Assembly: GCF_022440845.1 (NCBI RefSeq)
Contig: NZ_JAKNTO010000001.1
Location: 558,001-622,000 of the forward strand
From: Ruminococcus sp. OA3
Lineage (GTDB): Bacteria; Bacillota; Clostridia; Lachnospirales; Lachnospiraceae
Reading direction: 5' to 3'
DNA: 64,000 bases
Positions 51,265-62,186 of this stretch are shown piece after piece. Numbering within the stretch: the first letter of the stretch is position 1; every line of letters starts with the position of its first letter. Position numbers and translations under genes: made by a program. Under the pieces are notes generated by a model, which made no database searches, was not told the origin of the DNA, and saw only the letters and a program-made list of their open reading frames with translations.

Positions 51265-52758
51265 TCATATTCCTGATGCCATTGCCAAAACGTGATCCTG
51301 TGAGAACTCATTTTTCTCAAGGAGACCCGCGATTCTTTTTTCGTTTAGAACAACGAGTCTGTCAGAAATATTCAGCAATTCAACCATATCTGAGGAGATC
51401 AGCAATATTGCCATTCCCTGTTTTGCAAATTCCGCGATCAGATTATAAATCTCCTGCTTGGCTCCTACATCTACGCCTCTGGTCGGCTCATCCAGTATCA
51501 GGACCCTGGGATTGCTGGCAATCCATTTTGCTAAAACTACCTTCTGCTGATTGCCGCCGCTAAGGCTTGAGACATTGTCTTTGACACTTCCCACCTTGAT
51601 ACGGAAAGCCACTCTCTGTTTTTCAACGATTTCTTTTTCCCTGTCTTTTTGTATAAAAATATTTTTAGAGATCCTCTTTAAAATGGGCATGGTTATATTC
51701 CAGCTGATCGGCAAAGACAGAATTGCCCCATGGTTCTTTCTGTCCTCCGGTACATAGGCAATTCCTTTCTCCAATGCCTGTTTTGGTGATTTGACCGTGA
51801 TCTTCTCCCCGTTCAGGATTAACTCCCCACTGTCGATTCTCTCCGCACCAAACAAAAGCCGTGCCAATTCAGTCCTTCCGGATCCCAGCAGGCCGCCAAG
51901 CCCCAGTATTTCACCTGCACGCAGGGTAAACGAAATATCTTTAAGCCCGTTTCCTCCGATATTCCTGGCTTCCAGTACAACATCGCCTTTTTCCCAGGTA
52001 GGATGAAACTCGATCTCTTCCACCTTGCGGTTTGCCATCTGATAGATTAATTCCTGCCGTGTAATGTCCTGTGTCGCAGATGTTAATATGTATTTTCCAT
52101 CCCGCATAACCGTCAGGCGGTCTGCGATCCTGTATATCTCTTCCAGCCGATGCGATATGTAAATAATCGTAACTCCCTGTTCCTTCAGTCTCCCGATCAG
52201 TTCAAAAAGATCTTCTGTCTCATTGGTAGATAACGGAGCTGTAGGTTCATCCATAATGAGTATCTTTGCATCTTTTGCAACCGCCTTTGCAATTTCTACC
52301 AGCTGCATCTGAGCGGTCGTCATATTTCCGATGATGTCTGTCGGACTGATATTTACTTTCATGCTGTCCAAAACTTTTTTTGCTTTTGCTATATATTTCT
52401 TCTTATCATAAAATCTGCTTTTCTGATCTGACTGAAGTTCATCACCCATATAAATATTCTCCGCAACAGTCAGCGATGGAAACAGGTTAAACTCCTGATA
52501 TATGGTAGACACACCCACACTCCTGGAAAGCTGAGGTGTCATCCTCGCATAGCTCTTCCCCCAGAAGACAAGTTCACCTGAATCCGGCACCTCTGCACCA
52601 GATATCATCTTGATCAATGTAGATTTGCCTGCACCATTCTCTCCCATCAATGCGTGGGTCTCTCCCCTCTCAAAATCTATCGACACATTATCAAGCGCCT
52701 GAATGCCGCCATACCGTTTCTTTATATTATGTACAGATAATACAAGTTCTTTTTCCAT
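51265..52758 (-). CDS. Sugar ABC transporter ATP-binding protein (cluster C)
   Basis: The 497-residue tandem ABC protein has GENGAGKST, MTTAQMQLVEIAKAVAKDAK, LIMDEPTAPLSTNE in the first half and LLGSGRTE, LSGGNQQKVVLAKW, LILDEPTRGVDVG in the second. Third RbsA-type ATPase of the window. It ends 18 bases before the permease start. Confidence 0.92.
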   Translation of the reverse strand: MEKELVLSVHNIKKRYGGIQALDNVSIDFERGETHALMGENGAGKSTLIKMISGAEVPDSGELVFWGKSYARMTPQLSRSVGVSTIYQEFNLFPSLTVAENIYMGDELQSDQKSRFYDKKKYIAKAKKVLDSMKVNISPTDIIGNMTTAQMQLVEIAKAVAKDAKILIMDEPTAPLSTNETEDLFELIGRLKEQGVTIIYISHRLEEIYRIADRLTVMRDGKYILTSATQDITRQELIYQMANRKVEEIEFHPTWEKGDVVLEARNIGGNGLKDISFTLRAGEILGLGGLLGSGRTELARLLFGAERIDSGELILNGEKITVKSPKQALEKGIAYVPEDRKNHGAILSLPISWNITMPILKRISKNIFIQKDREKEIVEKQRVAFRIKVGSVKDNVSSLSGGNQQKVVLAKWIASNPRVLILDEPTRGVDVGAKQEIYNLIAEFAKQGMAILLISSDMVELLNISDRLVVLNEKRIAGLLEKNEFSQDHVLAMASGI

Positions 52759-52798
52759 ATTATCACTCTCTCTTCACATTAATAATGCAGCTTTTACA

Positions 52799-52839
52799 AA
52801 AGGGGCATCTTTTACGGTTTCCTCCAAAGACACCCCTTT
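52799..52839 (-). other. Intercistronic hairpin after the cluster C binding-protein gene
   Basis: AAAGGGG (52799-52805) pairs with CCCCTTT (52833-52839), with TTTTGT following on the minus strand. Placed between the binding-protein and ATPase genes, it probably gives partial termination or 3' protection so that the binding protein is made in excess. Confidence 0.55.
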
Positions 52840-52880
52840 ACCACTATTAATCACATGTTTTATTCAGCGGGTGGGGTTAA

Positions 52881-53903
52881 TTATTCTTCGTCCAGATAAT
52901 CACCTACATTGTCAATCGTTACCGGTGTTGTTTCATAAATAATCGTTCCATCCACTTCTTCACCCTGGCTGGCAGCTATCAGGATATCAATTGCCCCGGG
53001 CAGAGCATCATAAGCTCCTGACATTACGGTTCCCCTGTACATGGTACCATCGCTGATCAGCTGCAGTGCCTGCGGGTCGCCGTCTGCGCCAAAGAATCCG
53101 TAATTATCGCCCTCCTTTCCCTGTGCCTTAAATACTTCATAAGCCCCGAGAACACCTGTATCATTGATACCGCAGATAACCTGGATATCCGGATGTGCAG
53201 CGAGGAAGTTTTCCGCCTGAATATTGCCTTCATCGCCCACGCCGGCTTTCTGCTGTGCAACTACTTTAGCATTAGGTGCAAGTTCAGTGAGTGCATCAAC
53301 GATACCTTTTGCTCTGTCGATAATGAGCGGGATATCCGGATAATCAAACACACCAACCTCTATCACTTCCTGTGCTTTTAAATCCGGGTTTGAATTGATC
53401 CAGTCCGCAGCCATCTTTCCTGTTTGATATCCATATACATAATTATCCAGGTTCAGTGACCCTTCTGCACCGTCAACAATGCCATCATAAGTCATGACAT
53501 AGATTCCTTTTTCTGTGGCTTTCTTTGCCATATCCGAGATGCCGTCGGGGTCAAAAGCGACCGCCATAATAGCTGTACATCCGGATGAAATAAAGTTTTC
53601 AAAAGAAGAAATCTGCTTGTTGACGTCGTTATTTTCGTCGGTCACCATACACTCTACACCTTTTTCATCACAGTAATCCTCGATGATCTGGGCCATCTTT
53701 GAATAGAAAAGATTCTGTGTTGTACTCATGGAGACACCGATTTTTACTTTTACATCCGAAGATGGTGCCTTTTCTTCAGAAGACGTTGATTTTTCTTCTT
53801 CGGGCTTGCTGTCTGCGGATGATCCGCACCCCGCCAATGCTGCCAATCCGATCGTGGAAGCGATTACCAGAGCCATTAGTTTTTTGATTCTTTTGTTTTT
53901 CAT
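52881..53903 (-). CDS. Sugar ABC transporter substrate-binding lipoprotein (cluster C)
   Basis: The 340-residue protein starts MKNKRIKKLMALVIASTIGL at 53903 behind ATGGAGGGA. It has lipobox ALAGC, a glutamate/serine-rich linker and a type 1 periplasmic-binding domain: KIGVSMSTTQNLFYSKMAQI, NDVNKQISSFENFISSGCTAIMAV, GAEGSLNLDNYVYGYQTGKM and ICGINDTGVLGAYEVF. The ligand is unknown. Confidence 0.9.
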   Translation of the reverse strand: MKNKRIKKLMALVIASTIGLAALAGCGSSADSKPEEEKSTSSEEKAPSSDVKVKIGVSMSTTQNLFYSKMAQIIEDYCDEKGVECMVTDENNDVNKQISSFENFISSGCTAIMAVAFDPDGISDMAKKATEKGIYVMTYDGIVDGAEGSLNLDNYVYGYQTGKMAADWINSNPDLKAQEVIEVGVFDYPDIPLIIDRAKGIVDALTELAPNAKVVAQQKAGVGDEGNIQAENFLAAHPDIQVICGINDTGVLGAYEVFKAQGKEGDNYGFFGADGDPQALQLISDGTMYRGTVMSGAYDALPGAIDILIAASQGEEVDGTIIYETTPVTIDNVGDYLDEE

Positions 53904-53994
53904 GTATTTCCCTCCATACATTATATTTTGAGGAAGAATCCTTCTAATTCTCCCTTAACTAAAACCAGCTCTTTTGCTGATTTCTGTTACGATG

Positions 53995-55113
53995 TTATAT
54001 CTGCTTCTCTTTAGCTGCTTTATACATTGCCAGTACATTCTGAGCCGGAACATCAGCCTGTATATCATGGACTGCAGTTAAGATATAGCCTTCCGGCCCC
54101 AGCTCATCGATTCTTCTTGCCACCTCATCGCGTACATCATCGATCGTACCATTTGGCATAACCTGGCTTGTGTCAACCGCTCCACAGAAACAGAGTTGGT
54201 CACCATATTCCTTCTTAAGCTGTCTCGGATCCATACCTGCTGCATTTACCTGAACAGGATTTAGTATGTCCACCCCTATTTCAATCAGATCCGGAATCAG
54301 CGGAACAACGCTGCCGCAGGAATGATACATCAGTTTTGCGTTCGTACGGCTCTTGATAAAATCAAAATACCTCTTCTGATATGGTTTGATCATTTCCCGA
54401 TACACGGCCGGAGACATAAGCGGAGACCTTGCCGCTGCCAGGTCATCTCCGACAAAAATAATATCCAGATATTCACCCACTTCCTGTAAATACTGTTCCT
54501 GTCTCGCACATTGAAACCGAAGCATGTGTTCCATCAGATAGTGTATAATATCCTCATCTGCAAGCAGATCTGTCAGAAAGTTTTGAAATCCGCGAATATA
54601 ATGTGCCGGTTCAAAAATGCCGGAATCCACAATGTCACCCACAATAGCATAACGGTTTTCTTCTTTTAACTTCCGTGCCCGCTCCCTGCAGCCTTTGACT
54701 GCAGCCGGGACCACCGGGTCAGGCCATTCATACTCTTTAATCTCTGCCAGCTCAGTCATATCCTGCAGCGGATGATATACCATATCGTAATACAATTCAT
54801 TATCGGGCATTTTAAAATGTATTCCGAAATGATCAATAAACTCTCTTTTGTTTATCACCTGTTTTGGAAAACATGGATGCGCGGGCACTCCTCTTGTATC
54901 CGTCTCAAGAAATTCAAGAACAGGTTCATCTACCAAACTAATCTGAAAATCTTCCATCATTAATCTGTCTTCCGTATGAACCCCCAGTATTTTTTTGACT
55001 TTATCATACGTTTTCCGCGCAATGGATGTACAGTTCGTTGAACCCAGTTCCGTTACGATCCTGTCAGGGGTCTTATGGTTTATGGTAGCCAATACTCGTT
55101 CACGTGGTGTCAT
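53995..55113 (-). CDS. URO-D-family protein (methyltransferase-like), cluster C first copy
   Basis: The 372-residue protein starts MTPRERVLATINHKTPDRIV at 55113 behind GGAGGGA. It has MYHSCGSV (His264-x-Cys266), LNPVQVNAAGMDPRQLKKEY and AVHDIQADVPAQN (His349) in the same positions as the cluster A paralogue, but lacks FWGGG (it has CFCGAVDTS). It is not HemE. It lies between an alcohol dehydrogenase and the sugar-binding protein. A role in processing the imported compound is inferred. Confidence 0.82.
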   Translation of the reverse strand: MTPRERVLATINHKTPDRIVTELGSTNCTSIARKTYDKVKKILGVHTEDRLMMEDFQISLVDEPVLEFLETDTRGVPAHPCFPKQVINKREFIDHFGIHFKMPDNELYYDMVYHPLQDMTELAEIKEYEWPDPVVPAAVKGCRERARKLKEENRYAIVGDIVDSGIFEPAHYIRGFQNFLTDLLADEDIIHYLMEHMLRFQCARQEQYLQEVGEYLDIIFVGDDLAAARSPLMSPAVYREMIKPYQKRYFDFIKSRTNAKLMYHSCGSVVPLIPDLIEIGVDILNPVQVNAAGMDPRQLKKEYGDQLCFCGAVDTSQVMPNGTIDDVRDEVARRIDELGPEGYILTAVHDIQADVPAQNVLAMYKAAKEKQI

Positions 55114-55230
55114 GCAATGTCCCTCCAATTCATTTGTTTATTGAATTATAACATTTTTATTTCATTTTATCAATCGTTTTATAAAAGATTTTATATTATT
55201 CAGAGAGAGACACATGATGCGTAACCAGTA

Positions 55231-56244
55231 TTACGGCCTTACAATTACTTTTCCTGCCTGACTGGGCGCCTGCAGGGCTGTTCCCAGCTTCTCCAGCGGG
55301 ATGATCTCCGCCACAAGTTTGTCCAGATTGATCATGCCTGCATTCAGCAATGCAACAGAACGTCCCTGAGTCAGCGGATTGACATAAGAAGTCCTGATCG
55401 TCAGCTCCTTTCGAAACAGTTCAAAAGGTGCCAGTTTCATCACATCTTCAGACGTTCCCAGACCAAATAGCATAACTGTGGCACCTCTTCCCGCATACCG
55501 CACTGCATCTTCCATGGTAGCAGGTCTTCCTACGCATTCAATCACCACATCCAGATGAGTGACACCTGCGTCCTTTAATTCCCGTTCCACATCCTGATGG
55601 ACCGGATCGATGACACAGTCAGCCCCCAGTTCCAGTGCCAGATTATGTTTTACTACATCCGGTTCTGATACGGCGATTTTTGCTGCCCCTGCGTTTTTAC
55701 ACAGCTGCAGCATGATCATTCCGATCGTACCGCCTCCGATGATGAGTACCTGGCTGCCCAGCTTTACATTTGATATATCGAAGCCGTGAAGCGCACAGGC
55801 GAGAGGCTCGCACATCGCACCCGCTTCAAAGGAAACACTGTCAGCCAGCAAAAACGCCTGTTTCTCCAACACAATACACTGTTCCTCAAAACCGCCATCA
55901 AAGTTTACCCCTGTCGCGTACATGCTGTCGCAGAACTGAACATCCCCTTTTCGACACATTTCACAACCGCCGCACATTACGTTTGGGTCTACGCATACCC
56001 GGTCACCCGCCTTGAAATTCTTCACTGCGCTGCCTGTCCGGACAACTACTCCTGCTAATTCATGGCCCAGAACAATCGGCGGCTCACAGTCAGTGGCTCC
56101 CCCGAATCCATTGTACAAATGAATATCGGTTCCACAGATACCCGCGGCCTTCACATCGATCAGTATCTCATCCGGTTTAATCGGGCGTACCGACCGATCC
56201 TCCACGCGTATTTCTTTGTTACCATAAAAAACTGCTGCTCTCAT
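55231..56244 (-). CDS. Zinc-dependent alcohol dehydrogenase
   Basis: The 337-residue medium-chain dehydrogenase has GICGTDIH and LGHELAGV for the catalytic zinc, CGGCEMCRKGDVQFC (about 91-105) for the structural zinc, and GGGTIGMIMLQ in the nucleotide fold. It is similar to sorbitol/threonine/xylitol dehydrogenases. It lies between the two URO-D genes, so all three probably act on one substrate. Confidence 0.89.
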   Translation of the reverse strand: MRAAVFYGNKEIRVEDRSVRPIKPDEILIDVKAAGICGTDIHLYNGFGGATDCEPPIVLGHELAGVVVRTGSAVKNFKAGDRVCVDPNVMCGGCEMCRKGDVQFCDSMYATGVNFDGGFEEQCIVLEKQAFLLADSVSFEAGAMCEPLACALHGFDISNVKLGSQVLIIGGGTIGMIMLQLCKNAGAAKIAVSEPDVVKHNLALELGADCVIDPVHQDVERELKDAGVTHLDVVIECVGRPATMEDAVRYAGRGATVMLFGLGTSEDVMKLAPFELFRKELTIRTSYVNPLTQGRSVALLNAGMINLDKLVAEIIPLEKLGTALQAPSQAGKVIVRP

Positions 56245-56262
56245 CTCTAATCCCTTCTCCCC

Positions 56263-57534
56263 TTATTCTTCCTGCGGTACCGTATCTTTCAATGCCTGCA
56301 GTTCAGCCAGCAGGTTTTCTGCCGGAACATCCGGCTGAACATTGTGGATATTTCCGCCGATGAAACCGCCGCCTCTGGACAGGATTTTTGCTGCCGCACG
56401 GGTCTGGTCATACACTTCCTCCGGCTTAGCCGTGGGCATCGTCTTCTGCGGATTACAGCCGCCACCCCAGAATACGATATCTTTTCCAAATGTACTCTTT
56501 AGCGTCTCCGCATCCATACCCCTGGCAGATACCTGGATCGGATTGAGGATATCAAATCCGGCTTCTATAAAGTCCGGCAGAATGGACGTGATCGCACCGC
56601 AGGAATGAATGAATATTTTCCAGTTGGTATTTGCATGTATCCAGTCATTCATCCGTTTATAATACGGCTTAAAAATTTCCTGAAAGATTTCTTTGGACAC
56701 CATCAGACTGGTCTGATGTGCAAAATCTGTTGCGGAAAGTTCGATCACATCGATACGGTCGCCAACCGCTTCTTTGTAAAGCTTCAGATTCTCAATTGCG
56801 ATTTCTGACTGCATATCAAACAGATCTTTCATATAATCCGGCTCTTCGCACATGGTCATCAGCCAGTCCGGCATATTGCGCACACCCGGAGTTTCCTTCT
56901 GCCACGGGCCCGGTACATGGAACGCGTCCCCCAGACCACCCCAGTCATAGCGTCCAACCAGGGAACACTGCGTATTATTGAACAGATCTTCAGACTGATC
57001 CTCACAGGCTTTCAGTTCCTCATCAGTGAACAGGCGATACATACCCTCATAGTCTTTTCTGGCATTCCACTCGGTCTTTGTATCCAGGTCCTCCTGGCGT
57101 ACAATGGGATCAAAATAAAACCCGCCCCCAGGCATCTTTGCACTCGGAGGATAGTTCATATCTCCGCCCGCATATGCATAGAGTGCGCCGTCATCTCCTA
57201 CCGTGTATGCAAACTCTCCGCTCACGAGAACCTGCGTTCCATCCGGAAGCGTCCATCTTTTAAAATCCTTATTCGGCACACCTGCCGTATTTGTAATCCC
57301 CCAGACTCCTACACAGTCAATCTGCAGTGCATCTATAACATCCTGCTCTACAGCGCCGCACTGCAGCAACGGATCCGTCAATGTTATAATATGGTCTTCC
57401 AGCCCCAGCTGCTTTCGCAGATTTTTCAACGCCAGTGCATGTATGGTCGTCACCGGTGTGGACCCCAGATCGATCGGAACACGGTCTGACACTTCATGAT
57501 TTAACGCCTTTCTCACTCGTTCTCTAGATGTCAT
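56263..57534 (-). CDS. URO-D-family protein (methyltransferase-like), cluster C second copy
   Basis: The 423-residue protein begins MTSRERVRKALNHEVSDRVP and is closer to the cluster A copy in length and motifs: FIHSCGAI (His310-x-Cys312), LNPIQVSARGMDAETLKSTF, FWGGGCNPQ and GNIHNVQPDVPAEN (His397). First gene of the cluster C operon, under a consensus promoter. The fold is that of uroporphyrinogen decarboxylase and corrinoid-dependent methyltransferases. No corrinoid protein is encoded nearby. Confidence 0.82.
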   Translation of the reverse strand: MTSRERVRKALNHEVSDRVPIDLGSTPVTTIHALALKNLRKQLGLEDHIITLTDPLLQCGAVEQDVIDALQIDCVGVWGITNTAGVPNKDFKRWTLPDGTQVLVSGEFAYTVGDDGALYAYAGGDMNYPPSAKMPGGGFYFDPIVRQEDLDTKTEWNARKDYEGMYRLFTDEELKACEDQSEDLFNNTQCSLVGRYDWGGLGDAFHVPGPWQKETPGVRNMPDWLMTMCEEPDYMKDLFDMQSEIAIENLKLYKEAVGDRIDVIELSATDFAHQTSLMVSKEIFQEIFKPYYKRMNDWIHANTNWKIFIHSCGAITSILPDFIEAGFDILNPIQVSARGMDAETLKSTFGKDIVFWGGGCNPQKTMPTAKPEEVYDQTRAAAKILSRGGGFIGGNIHNVQPDVPAENLLAELQALKDTVPQEE

Positions 57535-57633
57535 TTTTCATATTTCCTTTCCTGAATATAATTTTTTATTATCCAAATAATTCCAGTTAGTAAAACAGGT
57601 TATGCAAAACGCCTTTTCTAAACTTATGAGCCT

Positions 57634-57662
57634 ATCATACCCCCAATACTATACATTGTCAA
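57634..57662 (-). promoter_or_regulatory. Promoter of the cluster C operon
   Basis: TTGACA (57657-57662) and TATGAT (57634-57639) on the minus strand, 17 bases apart, about 100 bases before the first URO-D gene. On the plus strand, TATAAT (57781-57786) without a good -35 may start the divergent ROK gene. The stretch between has AT-rich dyads that could hold ROK operators. Confidence 0.65.
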
Positions 57663-57821
57663 TTAGCACTGTTTCATAAAAAATAATCCGATTTTTTTGT
57701 TTATTTTTACCAATAGTTTCTTTTGATAATTTGTTTTATCATTAAATATATGGAACAACATATTTCATAAACCCATTTTGTATAATTGTTTTATTCAGAT
57801 TATAAACAAAGGAATTTAAAT

Positions 57822-58964
57822 ATGAACAAAATAACCAACAATGAGATCAAACGGACAAACCGTAACAATGTCTTCACTGCGATCTATCATGCACGGCAGA
57901 CTTCAAAGCAGCAGCTGGCAAAAACCCTTCAGCTGAGCATGCCCACCATCACACAAAACCTGAAAGAGCTGGAATCATTGAACTTAATCCGAAAAGATGG
58001 TTTTTACGAATCCTCCGCTTCAGGCGGCCGAAAAGCGCAGATCATACGTTGTAATGAAACTGCCCGCATATCCGTGGGTGTAGAAGTCCTGAAAAAGAAA
58101 GCCTACATCATAGCAGTCGATCTCTATGGTACACCTCTAAAGCAGGATACTTTAACACTGCCTTTTCAAAATAATGAGCTCTACTACTGTGCGCTGGGCA
58201 ACTGGATCAACAGTTTTATTGCCTCCCTGCCTTATGATAAAGAGAATATTTTAGGTGTTGGTATCGCCATTCAGGGGCTTATCTCACCAGACCGTTCTAC
58301 CATTCTCTTCGGTGAGCTGATGAACTGCACCGGACTCTACCTGGAAGAATTTGCACGCTTTATAAAGTGGCCCTGTATCTTCATCCACGATTCAGAAGCC
58401 GCTGGTTTTGCGGAAATCTGGCTTAGCTCAGACTTAAACGATTCTCTGTTTCTCTGGCTAAACCACAATTTTGGAGCTGCTCTGGTCATAAACGGCAAGA
58501 TTCACCAGGGAATCGGAAGTCTGAGCGGAACTCTGGAACATATGACGCTGGTCCCAAATGGCAGAGCATGTTATTGCGGAAGGTCCGGGTGTGTGGAAGC
58601 TTACTGCTCCGTAGATGCACTGGAAGAAAACGCAGAAGAAACTCTGGAAACCTTCTTCCCAAAACTTCGAAGCGGTGACGGTAACTGTCTCCATATCTGG
58701 CATCAGTATCTTCATTATCTGGCTATGACGCTGAACAATACCCTGATGCTGATTGACTGCGACCTTATTTTCAGCGGTGCGCTGCGCCCTTATCTCATTC
58801 AGGACGATCTGGCTCTGTTAAAACAGTACATGAAAGAGCTCTCCTCTTTCCCGTTTTACGAACCGCGGCTCCGCATGGGTGCAAGCGATCAGTATGCTGC
58901 TGTTGTCGGAGCTTCTTTATACCAGATTATAGATTTTTTAGACAACGGAAATGTTTTTCAATAG
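57822..58964 (+). CDS. ROK-family transcriptional regulator 2 (cluster C)
   Basis: The 380-residue protein starts MNKITNNEIKRTNRNNVFTA at 57822 behind AAAGGAA. It has a winged helix (SKQQLAKTLQLSMPTITQNL, SSASGGRKAQII) and a ROK domain with GVGIAIQG and the zinc motif CYCGRSGCVEAYC. It is divergent from the cluster C operon and heads a two-gene unit with the sugar kinase. A second ROK regulator lies within the same cluster. Confidence 0.9.
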   Translation: MNKITNNEIKRTNRNNVFTAIYHARQTSKQQLAKTLQLSMPTITQNLKELESLNLIRKDGFYESSASGGRKAQIIRCNETARISVGVEVLKKKAYIIAVDLYGTPLKQDTLTLPFQNNELYYCALGNWINSFIASLPYDKENILGVGIAIQGLISPDRSTILFGELMNCTGLYLEEFARFIKWPCIFIHDSEAAGFAEIWLSSDLNDSLFLWLNHNFGAALVINGKIHQGIGSLSGTLEHMTLVPNGRACYCGRSGCVEAYCSVDALEENAEETLETFFPKLRSGDGNCLHIWHQYLHYLAMTLNNTLMLIDCDLIFSGALRPYLIQDDLALLKQYMKELSSFPFYEPRLRMGASDQYAAVVGASLYQIIDFLDNGNVFQ

Positions 58965-58976
58965 GAGGATAACGAT

Positions 58977-59921
58977 ATGTTTGATGTAATTGCCCTGGGA
59001 GAATTGTTGATTGACTTCACACCGTACGGTACCAGCCAGGACGGGCGCGCTCTGTTTGAGCAGAATCCGGGCGGTGCTCCGGCAAATGTGCTGGCAGCTT
59101 TGTCGCGCCTGGGTCAGAAAACCGCGTTCATTGGAAAAGTGGGGGAGGATATGCACGGCCATTTATTAAAAGATACCCTGGAGGAATGCGGGATCGATAC
59201 CTCCGGCCTGATTTTTGATCCGGATTACTTCACCACGTTAGCCTTCGTGGCTTTAGAAAACGGTGAGCGCAGTTTTTCTTTCGCAAGAAAACCCGGAGCC
59301 GACACTAAGCTTCATAAGGAAGAAGTATCGGAAGATCTTTTGAAACAGACCAGAATCTTCCACTGTGGCTCTCTGTCTCTCACCGACGAACCGAGCAGAA
59401 GCGCAACGATGTATGCGATTGAAAAAGCGAAAGAGTGCACGGCACTGATATCCTATGATCCCAATTACCGTGCCCTTCTGTGGAAAAGTCCCGAAGCTGC
59501 AATGGAGCAGATGCGAAGACCCATTTCTTCGGTAGACATCATGAAGATTTCTGATGAGGAAACAGCGCTCCTGACAGGCGTCCAAGATCCAGAAAACGCA
59601 GCCGGACGGCTGATCGAACAGGGGGTTTCCTGTGCTGTTGTCACCCTGGGGAAAGACGGTGCACTGATGCGTACAAAGGATTTTGTCGTACATGCAAAGG
59701 GATCACACAGGAAAGTAGCAGACACCACCGGGGCCGGAGACTCTTTCTGGGGAGGTATCCTGTCCAGATTTGCCTCCACCGGCATCCATCCTGATGATTT
59801 AACAGAAGACCAGGGTCTGGAATTCCTGAAATTTGCAAACACAGTGGCTGGCTTATGTGTGGAAAAAAGAGGCGCCATTCCGGCTATGCCCAGTCTGGAT
59901 GAGGTACTGGCCGAACTTTAG
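58977..59921 (+). CDS. PfkB-family sugar kinase, fructokinase-like
   Basis: The 314-residue kinase has the N-terminal LGELLIDFTPYG, NPGGAPANVLAALSRLGQKT and the C-terminal VADTTGAGDSFWGGILSR (catalytic Asp in GAGD). These are typical of fructokinases (ScrK). It would phosphorylate a fructose-like ketose left after the dehydrogenase steps. Ribosome binding site AGGAGGATAACGAT; it starts 12 bases after the ROK stop. Confidence 0.88.
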   Translation: MFDVIALGELLIDFTPYGTSQDGRALFEQNPGGAPANVLAALSRLGQKTAFIGKVGEDMHGHLLKDTLEECGIDTSGLIFDPDYFTTLAFVALENGERSFSFARKPGADTKLHKEEVSEDLLKQTRIFHCGSLSLTDEPSRSATMYAIEKAKECTALISYDPNYRALLWKSPEAAMEQMRRPISSVDIMKISDEETALLTGVQDPENAAGRLIEQGVSCAVVTLGKDGALMRTKDFVVHAKGSHRKVADTTGAGDSFWGGILSRFASTGIHPDDLTEDQGLEFLKFANTVAGLCVEKRGAIPAMPSLDEVLAEL

Positions 59922-59961
59922 AGCCAAACTTTATATACAAAAATTAAATTTAGCGTCGCCA

Positions 59962-59998
59962 AAATGGCACTGAGAGATAACCGCCCAGTGCCATTTTA
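59962..59998. terminator. Bidirectional terminator between the sugar kinase and gdhA
   Basis: AAAATGGCACTG (59962-59973) pairs with CAGTGCCATTTT (59987-59998), a 12-bp stem between convergent genes, with T-rich flanks. Confidence 0.82.
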
Positions 59999-60019
59999 TC
60001 TGAAAAATTCTGTTTAATT

Positions 60020-61378
<1,359 letters not shown>

Positions 61379-61395
61379 CTATTTTTCGTACCACA

Positions 61396-61475
61396 CAAAA
61401 AAGTGCGCAAAAGCGCACTCCTGTGAGTTTCCCTTTGCTCAATGGGATTATACCATGGCATTCCCGTCAAAACAA
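61396..61475 (-). promoter_or_regulatory. gdhA promoter and leader with terminator-like hairpin
   Basis: On the minus strand TTGTTT (61470-61475) and TATAAT (61447-61452) are 17 bases apart. About 20-45 bases into the transcript, AGTGCGC pairs with GCGCACT (61402-61419) followed by TTTTTTGTG, a textbook intrinsic terminator inside the leader, 42 bases before the gdhA start codon. It suggests control by antitermination or an upstream small RNA. Confidence 0.65.
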
Positions 61476-61585
61476 GAAAAAATTAAAAAAATAGACGGCG
61501 TTTCATCAAAAAATTTCATTTTGCTTTAAAAAACGGGGTGTTTCCTGCCTGAAATGAAGTTTTCAGACTCCAATCCTTCATATTT

Positions 61586-62149
61586 TCATTTTTTCTTCAC
61601 GCTGTACCCGAATGTTCCCAGCATCTTTCCGAGACCATAGTAAGAGCCATGCGAATATACCATAGGCTTCGCTTTGAAAAGCTGAAATTTATTCTTACTA
61701 TTTATATAGGCTTCATCGGCATGAACTGCAACCACCTCAGCCAGAAACATATGGTGCGAGCCAAGTTCCTCCACTTTTTTCACCCTGCATTCCAGATTGA
61801 CCGGAGATTCCTGTATCATAGGCGCACTGACTTTGGATGCTTTCTCCTTGTGCAGTTTCATTTTTTCAAATTTATCTTCATCTTTCCCTGAACGCACACC
61901 GCAGTAATCTGTTGCGTATACAAGGTCCTCTGTCGTGAGATTAATCACAAACTCTCCCGTCTCTCTGATCATATGGTAAGAAAAACGTTCGGGTCTCACT
62001 GATATTGATACCATTGGCGGATTTGTGCACACAGTCCCCGTCCATGCCACGGTTATAATATTGTCTCTGCCCTTTCCGTCTGTCACACTCACCATGACAG
62101 CCGGAAGCGGATAGAGCATATTTCCGGGCTTCCATTCCTGTTTTCCCAT
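61586..62149 (-). CDS. Flavin reductase-like (FMN split-barrel) protein
   Basis: The 187-residue protein has the flavin reductase domain: NMLYPLPAVMVSVTDGKGRD, NIITVAWTGTVCTNPPMVSIS, SVRPERFSYHMIRETGEFVI, and ends PMVYSHGSYYGLGKMLGTFG. Such proteins bind FMN and reduce it or a small substrate with NAD(P)H. It is 37 bases downstream of the pyrophosphatase gene. Confidence 0.85.
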   Translation of the reverse strand: MGKQEWKPGNMLYPLPAVMVSVTDGKGRDNIITVAWTGTVCTNPPMVSISVRPERFSYHMIRETGEFVINLTTEDLVYATDYCGVRSGKDEDKFEKMKLHKEKASKVSAPMIQESPVNLECRVKKVEELGSHHMFLAEVVAVHADEAYINSKNKFQLFKAKPMVYSHGSYYGLGKMLGTFGYSVKKK

Positions 62150-62186
62150 TTAAACCTCCGATTCCAAAATCCGTACTGCCCTCCGT

